Shown piece by piece: positions 16,475-25,377 of a DNA stretch of 34,977 nucleotides. The translations under genes were made by a program, and so were the position numbers. Within the stretch, counting starts at the first letter, position 1. Each line of letters opens with the position of its first letter. The notes under the pieces are model-generated. The model saw only the letters and a program-made list of their open reading frames with translations, did no database searches and was not told the origin of the DNA. Origin of the DNA: an uncultured Lachnospiraceae bacterium (GTDB taxonomy: Bacteria; Bacillota; Clostridia; Lachnospirales; Lachnospiraceae); NCBI GenBank assembly GCA_902772635.1, contig CACYBK010000057.1, forward strand, positions 1 to 34,977, in the 5' to 3' direction.

Positions 16475-17589
16475 ATGATATTCTCGTTGTAGATGACTCT
16501 GCACTCATGAGAAGACTTATCTGTGATATAATAGGCTCCGTTCAGGGATTTCGGGCGCCTGACAGTGCTTTTGACGCGAAGAGCGCCATGACGCACATCA
16601 GGTCACACTCGTATTCCTGCATCTGTTATAATGTCTGCATGGCCGCAGATCGGGTCGGCAAGGATATTTTTACTTTGATGCGGGAAGAGGGGGTCAGGAT
16701 CCCTGTTATAGGGATGTGCTATCCTACAGAGCTTGAAAAGGCGAGGTCTGTTAGGGGACCGGTCACTGTCGTCGTTCATCCATACAGGATGTCATCGAAC
16801 GATACAGACGCTTTTGCGAAGGATCTGGCAGACGCTCTTATGAAGTATGCATCTGCTCCGGCTGCGGAATCTGCATCGGAGAGAGGCGAAAGGGCTTCAA
16901 AGGAGAATCTGTCGTATCATCCAAGGGGGATTGTTGTTCCAAGCGGTGGACAGATACCGGTTTCAAAGCGGGGAGAGATCAGAAACAATTACAGGGGAAG
17001 GTTTGCCAAGTATCCTTTTCAGCTTGTGGCTATCGCCTCATCTACGGGAGGACCGCAGGCTCTCCACAACCTTATCCCCATGATTCCGAAGGGGTTCCCC
17101 GTTCCTATTGTGATCGTCCAGCATATGCCCAAGGGGTTTACTGATTCGCTTGCAAAACGGATCACGGATTATTCCCAGATCCTTATGAAGGAAGCTGAAG
17201 ACGGAGAAGAGCTGAAGGCAGCCACTGCTTACATTGCTCCCGGCGGACGTCACTTCGAGGTTTACGAGGAGGCGGGAATACTCAGGGCCCGGGTTTATGA
17301 CGGACCGCCTGTCAACAATCTGCGTCCCTGTGCGGATGTGATGTATGAGTCTCTCAAATACATCTCAGTGCCGGACATACTCTGTGCAGTGCTTACAGGA
17401 ATGGGAGCTGACGGGACTGAGGGCATCAAGTCACTTCGTAAGGAAAAGCATCTCTATGTCATAACGCAGGACCAGAGTACCTGCGTGGTATATGGAATGC
17501 CGAAGGCTGCATATACTGCCGGCCTTTCGGATGAACAGCAGCCAATAGGTAGTATTGCAAATTCAATAGCCAGAAAGTTGGGGGTCTAA
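16471..17589 (+). CDS. cheB: Chemotaxis methylesterase CheB with degenerate receiver domain
   Basis: CheB removes methyl groups from chemoreceptors. The C-terminal catalytic domain (about 183-372) looks fully active: Ser191 (ASSTGGP), His218 (QHMPKGF) and Asp314 (GMGADG) form the triad. The N-terminal receiver (about 1-120) keeps Asp8 and Asp9 but has Asn54 where the phospho-acceptor Asp should be (NVCMA aligned with DVEMP). It also has His103-Pro in place of Lys-Pro, and Met82/Cys83 where Ser/Thr is expected. It therefore should not be phosphorylated by CheA in the usual way. Start at 16471 overlaps the PilZ gene. cheR is not in this window. Confidence 0.93.
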   Translation: MNDILVVDDSALMRRLICDIIGSVQGFRAPDSAFDAKSAMTHIRSHSYSCICYNVCMAADRVGKDIFTLMREEGVRIPVIGMCYPTELEKARSVRGPVTVVVHPYRMSSNDTDAFAKDLADALMKYASAPAAESASERGERASKENLSYHPRGIVVPSGGQIPVSKRGEIRNNYRGRFAKYPFQLVAIASSTGGPQALHNLIPMIPKGFPVPIVIVQHMPKGFTDSLAKRITDYSQILMKEAEDGEELKAATAYIAPGGRHFEVYEEAGILRARVYDGPPVNNLRPCADVMYESLKYISVPDILCAVLTGMGADGTEGIKSLRKEKHLYVITQDQSTCVVYGMPKAAYTAGLSDEQQPIGSIANSIARKLGV

Positions 17590-17592
17590 GAG

Positions 17593-19737
17593 ATGGATGT
17601 AAGTCAGTACCTTGATATTTTTATCGATGAGACAAATGAACACATTCAGAGTCTTTCGGACAATATCATGGTCCTCGAAAAGGAGCCTGAAAACAAGGAC
17701 ACTATCAATGAAATTTTCCGTGCTGCCCACTCATTAAAGGGTATGGCAGGAACGATGGGCTTCAAGCGTATGCAGCGCCTTACCCATGATATGGAAAATG
17801 TCTTTTCTGAGGTCAGGAATGATACCATAAAGATCGATTCGGGAATGATCGATACGCTCTTTCAATGCCTCGATGCGATCGAAAATTATCTTGCCTCCGT
17901 AAAGGCGACCTCCGATGAAGGTACCGAAGACAATGAGTACATCATAGAAAAGCTCAACAGCTATCTTCCCGGTGCCGACAAGGGAAAGAAGGAGGCTTCA
18001 GCGCCCGCTGATGAAGCGAAGGACAATGAGGCTTCGGCTCCCGCAGAAGAATCTGAAGAGGAAGGGAACAGGGCTTATCTTGAAATGAGCCTGGATGATG
18101 CTACGAAGGATGCGATAGCCGATGCGGCTTTAAATTCAAAGATATACGGCTTTACCATTTCCATACAGAAGGACTGCCTCCTGAAAGCGGCCCGTGCATT
18201 TCTCGTATTCAAGGCTGTTGAGGATTTCGGAGAGATACTTGCATACAACCCTTCTTCTCAGGATATCGAGGATGAGAAGTTCGATCTTGATTTCTCGATC
18301 ATTATTTCCACAAAAGAGGATATCACGAAGGTCAAGGCGGCAATTGAGAGTGTTTCCGAAATAGAAAAGGCTGTCTATGGAGAACTTCCCGCATCAATGT
18401 ATTCAAAGGATGATGCCGCTGACAGAGCTTCCGACGATATGGATGAGGCTGATGAAAAACAGGATGATGACGCTTCGGCTTCCTCAGGTGCTGTCCCTGC
18501 TGCAAGGCAGACGCCTTCAGAAGCCGCTCAGCAGAAGTCGAGTGCTCCGGCTCAGAAGAAGAGTGCAGGAAAACCCGTTACCGCAAGGACTGTCAGGGTG
18601 GATATAGAAAAACTCGACGCCCTTATGAATCAGGTTTCCGAGCTCATCATCGCAAAGAACTCCCTTGTTTCGATCAGCGATTCCGGCTCTGTCACATCAA
18701 CTGAGGGACAGCAGCTTCATGAGCAGATAGAATATCTTGAAAGGATAACGACTACCCTTCATGAGTCGGTAATGAAGGTTAGGATGGTTCCTATTGAGAG
18801 CACTGTCAACAAGTTCCCTCGTATGATCAGGGATCTTTCCAGAAAGCTCAACAAGCCGATGGACCTTACGATGACCGGTGAGGATACAGAACTTGACCGG
18901 ACCGTTGTGGATCAGATCGGTGACCCGCTCCAGCATCTTCTCAGGAATTCTGCGGATCATGGTATTGAGGACCCGGATGTCCGTGAGAAGGCCGGAAAAC
19001 CGAGGCAGGGAACTATCTTCCTGAATGCGTTCCAGGAGGGCAATAATGTCATTATCCAGGTTGGAGATGATGGCGGCGGTATCGATACAGAGGCCGTCAA
19101 GGCAAAGGCTATAAGCAAGGGGCTTGTTTCCGAAGAGGATGCTGAGAAGCTTTCACAGAAGGAGATCATAGATTTTCTCTTCAATCCCGGATTTTCAATG
19201 TCAAAGACCATTACTGACATATCCGGAAGGGGCGTGGGACTTGATGTCGTAAAGTCAAATGTTGAAGCACTTGGCGGTGATGTAAGCGTTAAGAGTACTC
19301 TTGGTCAGGGATCGACCTTTACTGTAAGACTTCCGCTCACGCTTGCGATCATTCAGGCTCTCATGGTCGAGATAGCTGATGAAAAATATGCGATTGCTCT
19401 CGCAAGCATCTCAAATATTGAGAGTATATCAGTGAAAGATATCAAGTATGTCGAGGCGAACGAGGTCATCCATCTTCGCGGCCGGGTCATCCCTCTTATC
19501 AGGATGAGGAATCTTCTTGATTGTCCGGAAAAAGAGGATGAGGAGGACTTGACCGTTGTCATAGTTTCAAAGGGTGACAATCTTGCCGGTCTGATCGTTG
19601 ACAATCTCATAGGTCAGCAGGAAATCGTTATCAAGTCAATAGGAAAGGTCATCGATTCCAACAAGATCATTTCCGGTGCGACGATCCTGGGAGATGGTGA
19701 GGTCGCAATGATCCTTGATATAAACGCACTCATGTAA
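17593..19737 (+). CDS. cheA: Chemotaxis histidine kinase CheA
   Basis: CheA phosphorylates CheY in response to receptors. The five-domain layout is visible. P1 carries the phosphorylated His46 (IFRAAHSLKGMA). An acidic Ala/Glu-rich linker leads to a P2-like domain (about 160-265), then a second linker (about 272-328). P3 dimerisation is at about 330-395. P4 ATPase has an N box (LLRNSADHGIE, about 450), G1 (DDGGGID, about 493), an F box (GFSMS) and G2 (GRGVGLD). P5 CheW-like is at about 590-714. All catalytic motifs are intact and 714 residues is normal. It starts 3 bases after cheB with only a weak ribosome-binding site. Confidence 0.96.
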   Translation: MDVSQYLDIFIDETNEHIQSLSDNIMVLEKEPENKDTINEIFRAAHSLKGMAGTMGFKRMQRLTHDMENVFSEVRNDTIKIDSGMIDTLFQCLDAIENYLASVKATSDEGTEDNEYIIEKLNSYLPGADKGKKEASAPADEAKDNEASAPAEESEEEGNRAYLEMSLDDATKDAIADAALNSKIYGFTISIQKDCLLKAARAFLVFKAVEDFGEILAYNPSSQDIEDEKFDLDFSIIISTKEDITKVKAAIESVSEIEKAVYGELPASMYSKDDAADRASDDMDEADEKQDDDASASSGAVPAARQTPSEAAQQKSSAPAQKKSAGKPVTARTVRVDIEKLDALMNQVSELIIAKNSLVSISDSGSVTSTEGQQLHEQIEYLERITTTLHESVMKVRMVPIESTVNKFPRMIRDLSRKLNKPMDLTMTGEDTELDRTVVDQIGDPLQHLLRNSADHGIEDPDVREKAGKPRQGTIFLNAFQEGNNVIIQVGDDGGGIDTEAVKAKAISKGLVSEEDAEKLSQKEIIDFLFNPGFSMSKTITDISGRGVGLDVVKSNVEALGGDVSVKSTLGQGSTFTVRLPLTLAIIQALMVEIADEKYAIALASISNIESISVKDIKYVEANEVIHLRGRVIPLIRMRNLLDCPEKEDEEDLTVVIVSKGDNLAGLIVDNLIGQQEIVIKSIGKVIDSNKIISGATILGDGEVAMILDINALM

Positions 19738-19762
19738 AAGCCTTTGAAGGAGAAAAAGTCTT

Positions 19763-20221
19763 ATGAGCGAGTACCAAATCGAAACTCTTGAAGAAGAGAA
19801 GCAGCAGTACATTGTCGTTAAGCTGGGAGATGAACAGTACGGACTTGACATCTCTTACATTGACAATATAGTGGTAATGCAAAAAATTACCCGTGTCCCG
19901 AAGGCTCCCGAGTATTACGCAGGTGTCATCAATCTCCGAGGTGAGGTCGTTCCCGTTATGAGCGCTCACAGAAAGATGGGACTTGGGGACGATACCATTA
20001 CAAAAGCTACCAGGATCATTATCTTGAAGCTTGAAGTGCAGGGACTCGTTGGGATCCTCGTTGATGAGGTCCGCGAGGTTGTGACGCTTGGTGAATCGGA
20101 GATAGACCGGAGCGCGCAGAACAAGAAGAACCAATCTACCTTTATTAACGGTATAGGCAAGAATGGTGAAGATCTGATCTCGCTGTTTGACATTACAGCG
20201 TTGATAGATCAGGTGGACTGA
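19763..20221 (+). CDS. cheW: Chemotaxis coupling protein CheW
   Basis: CheW joins chemoreceptors to CheA in the signalling array. The 152-residue protein is a single CheW domain, with the conserved stretch YYAGVINLRGEVVPVM at about residues 52-67 and VDEVREVVTL further on. AAGGAG at 19746-19751 provides the ribosome-binding site. It follows cheA by 25 bases, as in Bacillus. Confidence 0.95.
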   Translation: MSEYQIETLEEEKQQYIVVKLGDEQYGLDISYIDNIVVMQKITRVPKAPEYYAGVINLRGEVVPVMSAHRKMGLGDDTITKATRIIILKLEVQGLVGILVDEVREVVTLGESEIDRSAQNKKNQSTFINGIGKNGEDLISLFDITALIDQVD

Positions 20222-20250
20222 CCGATCAGTCCTGAAAGGAAATTACCCAT

Positions 20251-20871
20251 ATGTCAGAAATGAGTTTTGATGAAATCAACGAGAAGTATTTTGATGTCCT
20301 GAAGGAGATCGGAAACATTGGGGCCGGTAATGCGACTACTGCCATAGCAAACATGCTGAACCTTCGAATGGATATGAGCGTTCCGAATGTCGAGCTGATG
20401 GAGGTTGAGAGCATCGGAACTGCCATAGGATCCGAGGAGCAGATAGTTGTAGGGATAATGCTTGGCGTAGAGACGGATATCAACGGCTCCATGATGTATC
20501 TTATGGATATACCCAGTGCCCATCATCTTGTAAACAGGCTGATGATGAGAGATCCTGAGTACAATGAGGATTTTGACGAGATGGATCTTTCGGCTCTTAA
20601 GGAGATAGGGAATATCATATCAAGCGCTTATCTTTCGGCGCTTTCGGGGTTGACAAAGCTTACGATCACGCCTACTGTCCCCTATATTTCAATTGATATG
20701 GCTGCGGCTATCCTTTCGGTTCCGGCCATACAGTTTGGAATGGTAGGTGACAAGGCACTTTTAATAAACACCAAGATCGGCGATGACATGGGGATCAACG
20801 GTTATTTTATTCTCATGCCTGAAGGCGATTCATATGAGAAGATACTGGTATCGCTTGGACTGCCTGTATGA
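20251..20871 (+). CDS. cheC: CheY-P phosphatase CheC
   Basis: CheC dephosphorylates CheY-P and controls CheD. Both active sites are intact: Glu19/Asn22/Pro45 (KEIGNIGAGN) and Glu118/Asn121/Pro144 (KEIGNIISSA), each with the x22 spacing of the family. The 206-residue length is typical. AAAGGAAA precedes ATG 20251. It lies between cheW and cheD, its usual partner. Confidence 0.95.
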   Translation: MSEMSFDEINEKYFDVLKEIGNIGAGNATTAIANMLNLRMDMSVPNVELMEVESIGTAIGSEEQIVVGIMLGVETDINGSMMYLMDIPSAHHLVNRLMMRDPEYNEDFDEMDLSALKEIGNIISSAYLSALSGLTKLTITPTVPYISIDMAAAILSVPAIQFGMVGDKALLINTKIGDDMGINGYFILMPEGDSYEKILVSLGLPV

Positions 20872-20887
20872 ACAGGGGAGTTAGCAA

Positions 20888-21376
20888 ATGGGACAGATGA
20901 TAAAGGTCGGAATGGCGGATCTCAAGGTGTGTAAGGCGCCTGACAATCTCACCACGATCGGACTCGGAAGCTGTATAGGAATTGCGCTCTATGATCCTTC
21001 TACAAAGATCACAGGGCTTGCTCATATTATGCTTCCTGACAGTACCGCCATCAGAAACAATTCACATATCGCAAAGTTCGCGGATACGGGAATCCAGAAG
21101 CTTTTCGACGACATGATAAAGGCCGGAGCAAACAAGGCACGCATCGTCGCGAAGATCGCCGGTGGTGCAAAGATGTTTGAGCTTGCCGGCGGAAATGCGA
21201 CAGCTATCAATGTTGGTGAACGAAATGCCATAGCCTCAAAGGCAAAGCTTAAGCAGCTTGGGATTAAGCTTCTTGCTGAGGACACAGGACTGAATTACGG
21301 TCGTACTGTGGAGATATACAGTGAGGATGGCTCCTTCCTCATCAAGTCTGTTGGAAAGCCTGAAAAGAAGATCTGA
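20888..21376 (+). CDS. cheD: Chemoreceptor glutamine deamidase CheD
   Basis: CheD deamidates glutamines on chemoreceptors and binds CheC. The catalytic residues are visible: Cys29 (GLGSCIGIALYD), His46 (GLAHIMLP) and Thr23, with the same spacing as in Thermotoga CheD. The KIAGGAKMF stretch is conserved. GGGGAG precedes ATG 20888. Length of 162 residues is normal. Confidence 0.95.
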   Translation: MGQMIKVGMADLKVCKAPDNLTTIGLGSCIGIALYDPSTKITGLAHIMLPDSTAIRNNSHIAKFADTGIQKLFDDMIKAGANKARIVAKIAGGAKMFELAGGNATAINVGERNAIASKAKLKQLGIKLLAEDTGLNYGRTVEIYSEDGSFLIKSVGKPEKKI

Positions 21377-21378
21377 AA

Positions 21379-21705
21379 TTGGCTAAGGAAAAAGATCCGA
21401 AGGACAAAAACAAAGATAAGCCCGTAAATACAAGAACTCTTCCTGCCATTATCGTTCTTTCGGCGGCTCTTATATCCTGCGCATTTTCACTTCTGCAGGG
21501 GGTCGAGTTCCGGGTCTTTGTTGCAAGACTGTTCTTTTCAGTTGTAATCTTCGGAATCATAGGTCTTATAGTCAGAGTCATTCTTGACAGATATTTCTTC
21601 AACCGAAACTCAAAAGAAGAGGAAGAAACTGACGGGAAGGATGAAGACGAAGGGGAAGATCAGCCTTCGGAAGAAGGCAGTGATGAGAATAATGAAGAAA
21701 GCTGA
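21379..21705 (+). CDS. Small membrane protein of unknown function between cheD and sigD
   Basis: A 108-residue protein with a Lys/Asp-rich N-terminus (1-18), two hydrophobic segments (about 21-40 and 47-68) and a highly acidic Glu/Asp tail (about 75-108). No enzymatic motif is visible. The start is TTG at 21379, two bases after the cheD stop, with no convincing ribosome-binding site; no in-frame ATG lies near, so translation probably depends on cheD. Its place inside the che-sigD run suggests a flagellar or chemotaxis role. It is not recognisable as SwrB, which in Bacillus lies after sigD. Confidence 0.75.
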   Translation: MAKEKDPKDKNKDKPVNTRTLPAIIVLSAALISCAFSLLQGVEFRVFVARLFFSVVIFGIIGLIVRVILDRYFFNRNSKEEEETDGKDEDEGEDQPSEEGSDENNEES

Positions 21706-21740
21706 GATAATCTTTCAATGATTTTTTCGGTGGGTAAAGC

Positions 21741-22502
21741 ATGAAAGCTGTTGACAGGGATAAGCTTTGGGCCTCTTACAAAAAGAATAAAACCCCTGAG
21801 CTTCGTGAGCAGATCATAATAGAATATGCTCCGCTCGTGAAGACTGTTGCGGGACGGCTTTTCATGTATCTCGGAAGCAATGTGGAATTTGATGATCTCG
21901 TGGGTTATGGAGTATTCGGGCTCATTGATGCGATAGACAAATATGACTGCGAAAAGGATGTGAAGTTTGAGACCTATGCCTCGCTTCGAATAAAGGGTGC
22001 GATCCTTGATCAGATCAGGAAGATGGACTGGATCCCCCGCACCATCAGGCAGAAGCAGAGGAAGATCGATGAGGCCATACGTGCGATAGAGCTTCGCACC
22101 GGAAAGAACGCATCAGATGATGAGGTGGCTGCGGAACTCGGGATTTCTGATGACGAATTCACAAGCTGGCAGTCACAGCTCAAGGTCACAAGTCTGGTTT
22201 CACTGAACGAGTTCATGGAACAGGGCAATGAACCGGTGAGCGACGCTACCCACAATACACAGTTCATTACTCCCGAGGACAATGTTTCAAAGGAGGAACT
22301 GAAAAAGGTACTTGCTGACTCGCTGAAGCTTTTGACTGAAAAGGAACGCAAGGTTATACTCCTTTATTACTATGAGGATATGACATTAAAGGAGATAGCG
22401 CAGGTGCTCGAGGTTTCCGAATCCAGAGTCTCGCAGCTCCATACAAAGGCACTTTCAAAGATGAAGACTGCAATGGGACCTTATTACGGAGTCCTTAGCT
22501 AG
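21741..22502 (+). CDS. fliA: Flagellar sigma factor SigD/FliA (sigma-28)
   Basis: This 253-residue protein directs RNA polymerase to late flagellar promoters. Region 2 (EFDDLVGYGVFGLIDAIDKY, then KFETYASLRIKGAILDQIR), region 3 (DWIPRTIRQKQRKIDEAI) and region 4 with its helix-turn-helix (LKEIAQVLEVSESRVSQLHTKAL) are all present. The match is to the FliA/WhiG/SigD family. GGTGGG precedes ATG 21741. Its likely target in this window is the promoter at 231-257. Confidence 0.95.
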   Translation: MKAVDRDKLWASYKKNKTPELREQIIIEYAPLVKTVAGRLFMYLGSNVEFDDLVGYGVFGLIDAIDKYDCEKDVKFETYASLRIKGAILDQIRKMDWIPRTIRQKQRKIDEAIRAIELRTGKNASDDEVAAELGISDDEFTSWQSQLKVTSLVSLNEFMEQGNEPVSDATHNTQFITPEDNVSKEELKKVLADSLKLLTEKERKVILLYYYEDMTLKEIAQVLEVSESRVSQLHTKALSKMKTAMGPYYGVLS

Positions 22503-22537
22503 TATATCTGCGGAAAGAGGAAGGACAGGCAATATTA

Positions 22538-24142
22538 ATGCCCCAGAAGAACGGTTATATACAAATTGAAGTGGGGAACGGCGAAGATTCTGCGGTTCTT
22601 CATTTTTATCCGCCGCTTCCTGACGGGGAGCCCGTTACTTTCCGCGACGCTGATGACTATCTCAGCGCTGAAGGCTATTTGAATTATGACAAAAAGGCTC
22701 TTGCTGACCTTTTAAATTCCGATTCAAAGGAGAGCATGCCGATCGGTTTTTCCAGCGGTCTTGAATGTCAGGAGAGGATGGTCATAAAGGTCTCTATCGA
22801 CAAGATGAAGGCCACATGTCGTTTTATGCCGCCCAGCATGAACGGCAAGCTTATGTCCACAAGGGATATTATTGCCCAGCTAAACGGCATGGGGATAGTA
22901 TTTGGTCTCAAGCAGGATGCAATGATGTCCTTCATCAATGACAGATGCTATTTTACTGATTATGTCTTTGCTGAAGGCGTGCCTCCGCGGCTTGGCCATG
23001 ATGCGAAGATAGAGTATTTCTTTAATACAAATCCCTCTTTAAAACCAAAGCATAACGAAGATGGTTCCGTGGACTACCGGAATCTGAATACTATCAATGA
23101 AGTTAAAGCAGGTGCTCTTCTTGCGCGCCTTATTCCCGCTGACCGTGGGGACAACGGCAAGGACATAAACGGTAAATCGATACCTACAAGGCAGGTAAAG
23201 ACAAAGCGTCTCGAATTCGGCAAGAACATCGAGATCAATGAGGAAAAGACCGAGATCCGCTCAAAGGTCGACGGTCATGTGGCTCTCTACGGTACCCAGG
23301 TATTTGTCTCGGATGTATTTGATGTTCCTGCGGATGTTGACAATTCAACCGGAAATATCAGGTACAAGGGAAATGTTCATATTCATGGCTCCGTCCGCGG
23401 CGGCTTCATCGTGGAGGCTCAGGGAGACATCATCGTTGATGGCGTTGTGGAGGATGCCTATGTCAGGAGCGGTGGACAGATCATTGTCAAGTGCGGAGTG
23501 CATGGCAAGAACCGTGGCATACTTGAGGCCAGGAGCAATATCCTTATTCAGTTCATAGAAAATGCCAAGGTTTTTTCAGGCGGTTATATTGAGACAAGCT
23601 CGATCATCTATTCCGAGGTGAATGCCTTTGGCGACATTCTCGTTGAGGACAAGAAGGGCTTCATTTCCGGCGGCGTCATAAGGGCGGGTGGGAAGGTATC
23701 TACCCAGACCATAGGCTCTGAAATGGGCGCTATCACCAGGATAGAGGTTGGAATGGCTCCGGACCACAAGGAAAGATATGTCGCTCTTCAGAAGGAGATA
23801 ATGACCTATTCGGAGCGTATCAACAAGATCAATCCCATTCTTCAGACCTATAGAGGCTATATCTCAAAGGGGATGGAACTCGATCAGAAGAATATCGTCT
23901 ATATGAACAAGCTTTTGACTGAACTCAATGAGGCAAAGGCTGCTCTTCAGCAGGATCGGATGGAATTCAACCAGCTTCATCAGGAGCTGCTACATTCAAA
24001 GCATTCCTGCGTTGATGTGAGGCGTGACATTTTCCCCGGCGTTACTATCTGTATTTCTGATATGACCATCACGACAAAGGACAAGAGATCCTTCTGCCGT
24101 TATGAAAAAAAGAATGGGGAAATACAGATTTCAACTCTCTGA
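22538..24142 (+). CDS. fapA: FapA family (DUF342) flagellar assembly-linked protein
   Basis: A 534-residue protein with the DUF342/FapA layout. An N-terminal domain (about 1-245) contains ARLIPADRGDNGKDINGKSIP. It is followed by repeated Gly-rich beta-helix turns (about 260-400, such as IRYKGNVHIHGSVRGGFIVEA read over successive strands) and a coiled-coil C-terminus (about 405-490). The family is linked to flagellar assembly and membrane-associated regulation in Vibrio and Bacillus relatives, but its biochemical role is poorly defined. AGGAAGGA lies upstream of ATG 22538. Position just after sigD is common in Clostridia. Confidence 0.88.
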   Translation: MPQKNGYIQIEVGNGEDSAVLHFYPPLPDGEPVTFRDADDYLSAEGYLNYDKKALADLLNSDSKESMPIGFSSGLECQERMVIKVSIDKMKATCRFMPPSMNGKLMSTRDIIAQLNGMGIVFGLKQDAMMSFINDRCYFTDYVFAEGVPPRLGHDAKIEYFFNTNPSLKPKHNEDGSVDYRNLNTINEVKAGALLARLIPADRGDNGKDINGKSIPTRQVKTKRLEFGKNIEINEEKTEIRSKVDGHVALYGTQVFVSDVFDVPADVDNSTGNIRYKGNVHIHGSVRGGFIVEAQGDIIVDGVVEDAYVRSGGQIIVKCGVHGKNRGILEARSNILIQFIENAKVFSGGYIETSSIIYSEVNAFGDILVEDKKGFISGGVIRAGGKVSTQTIGSEMGAITRIEVGMAPDHKERYVALQKEIMTYSERINKINPILQTYRGYISKGMELDQKNIVYMNKLLTELNEAKAALQQDRMEFNQLHQELLHSKHSCVDVRRDIFPGVTICISDMTITTKDKRSFCRYEKKNGEIQISTL

Positions 24143-24163
24143 TATTTTTAAAGGAGTTTTGTT

Positions 24164-24487
24164 TTGTCCATCCGTCCCGTAGATTTTAACGGAATGATCC
24201 AGAGTACCACAGAGGTTCAGACCCGGGAAAACGAGCTTCAAAAGCAGCCTGCACTTCAGCAGGAAAACGTTTCAGTCATCATCGAGAGAGAAAGGCTTGA
24301 AACTCCTTCGAAGGTCAGTGAAAAGCCTGACCTTGATGAGGATGACGGGACAGTCGACGCGGACACAGAGGGCGAGAGAGAAAGGTACCGCGGTAGAAAC
24401 AGCAGAGAGAGAAAAAAGAAAAAAAAGATGGAAGATGGTTTCGTTCGAGTGAAGAACGAACATGAATCCTTTGATATCAAAATCTAA
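24164..24487 (+). CDS. Small charged protein of unknown function, flagellum-linked by position
   Basis: A 107-residue soluble, highly charged protein. It begins MSIRPVDFNGMIQ and ends with a basic Lys/Arg cluster (about 74-90), then FDIKI. The start is TTG at 24164, supported by AAAGGAG at 24150-24156 seven bases upstream. No membrane segment or enzymatic motif is visible. From memory, small proteins with a similar N-terminus and a hydrophobic-Asp-Ile/Val-Lys-Ile/Val ending occur next to fapA in other Clostridia, but this was not searched. Confidence 0.72.
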   Translation: MSIRPVDFNGMIQSTTEVQTRENELQKQPALQQENVSVIIERERLETPSKVSEKPDLDEDDGTVDADTEGERERYRGRNSRERKKKKKMEDGFVRVKNEHESFDIKI

Positions 24488-24507
24488 AATAGACAGGAAA
24501 AGATAAT

Positions 24508-25377
24508 ATGACCGGACTTGAAATAGTACTCATCATAATGGGCGCCGCTATATTCGGGATAAGCTTCTTCATGACGGAGAAGCTTTCTTCTTCTGATGTC
24601 GAATACATCAAAAAGATATCTGAAAAGGAGATCAATATCATCCTTGAAAAGGAGCTTACAAATGCGAAGGATGTGATCGATGACCGCATCAAGGAAAAGG
24701 TTGATGACGGGATCGAAGAGATCGAGCGTGCTACAGACAAGGATACAAATGACAAGCTTCTTTCCATGAATGAGTTTTCGGATACTGTCCTTGATTCAAT
24801 GAACAGATCGAACGAAGAGGTTGTCTTTCTCCATCGGATGCTGAATGAAAAGGAGGCAAAGATCGAGAGCCTTGAAAAGAATCTTTTGGATCTTGAGAAA
24901 AGGGTAATGGATTCAAAGAAGGCGCTTGATCTTGACCGGCTGAAGCTTGCCGAGGAGCGGTCTGATCTCGACCGTGAGAAGGATGAGAAGAGAGAGGCTG
25001 AAGAAGCAAGGGTACGAGAGGAAGAAGAAAAAAAGAAGGTCATGGTCGATATGACCTCTCTGAAGGAAGCCTTCCAGAACAAGATATCGGAGGACCGGAA
25101 GGAAGAAAAACGAGTAGAGGGCGTTAAAAAGCAGGAAGCGCAAAGGGAGCCTGTACTGACAGGAATTGATCTTGCTGCGATGAAGAAAGCTCAAAAAGAA
25201 GTGCAGGAAAGCCACTTGGAAAGTGTGGATGAAGACAATCAGGTGATAATAGAACTTCAGAGACAGGGACTTTCAGAGATAGAGATCGCAAAGAAGACAG
25301 GCAGGGGACTGGGCGAGATCCGTCTTATCCTTGGTCTTTTTGATAATGGAAAGAGCGAAGGAGAGAGCGTGTCATGA
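24508..25377 (+). CDS. Membrane-anchored coiled-coil protein with C-terminal helix-turn-helix-like domain (DUF6115-like)
   Basis: Residues about 4-22 form one membrane segment. Residues about 30-215 are almost all Glu/Lys/Asp/Arg and should form a long coiled coil. The C-terminus (about 245-280) has a compact helix-turn-helix-like unit (IIELQRQGLSEIEIAKKTGRG followed by GEIRLILGLF), which resembles the DUF6115/DUF2802 ending seen in clostridial flagellar loci. It may be a membrane scaffold or regulator; function is unknown. ATG 24508 follows the previous gene by 20 bases, and the stop overlaps the next start (ATGA, 25374-25377). Confidence 0.8.
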   Translation: MTGLEIVLIIMGAAIFGISFFMTEKLSSSDVEYIKKISEKEINIILEKELTNAKDVIDDRIKEKVDDGIEEIERATDKDTNDKLLSMNEFSDTVLDSMNRSNEEVVFLHRMLNEKEAKIESLEKNLLDLEKRVMDSKKALDLDRLKLAEERSDLDREKDEKREAEEARVREEEEKKKVMVDMTSLKEAFQNKISEDRKEEKRVEGVKKQEAQREPVLTGIDLAAMKKAQKEVQESHLESVDEDNQVIIELQRQGLSEIEIAKKTGRGLGEIRLILGLFDNGKSEGESVS

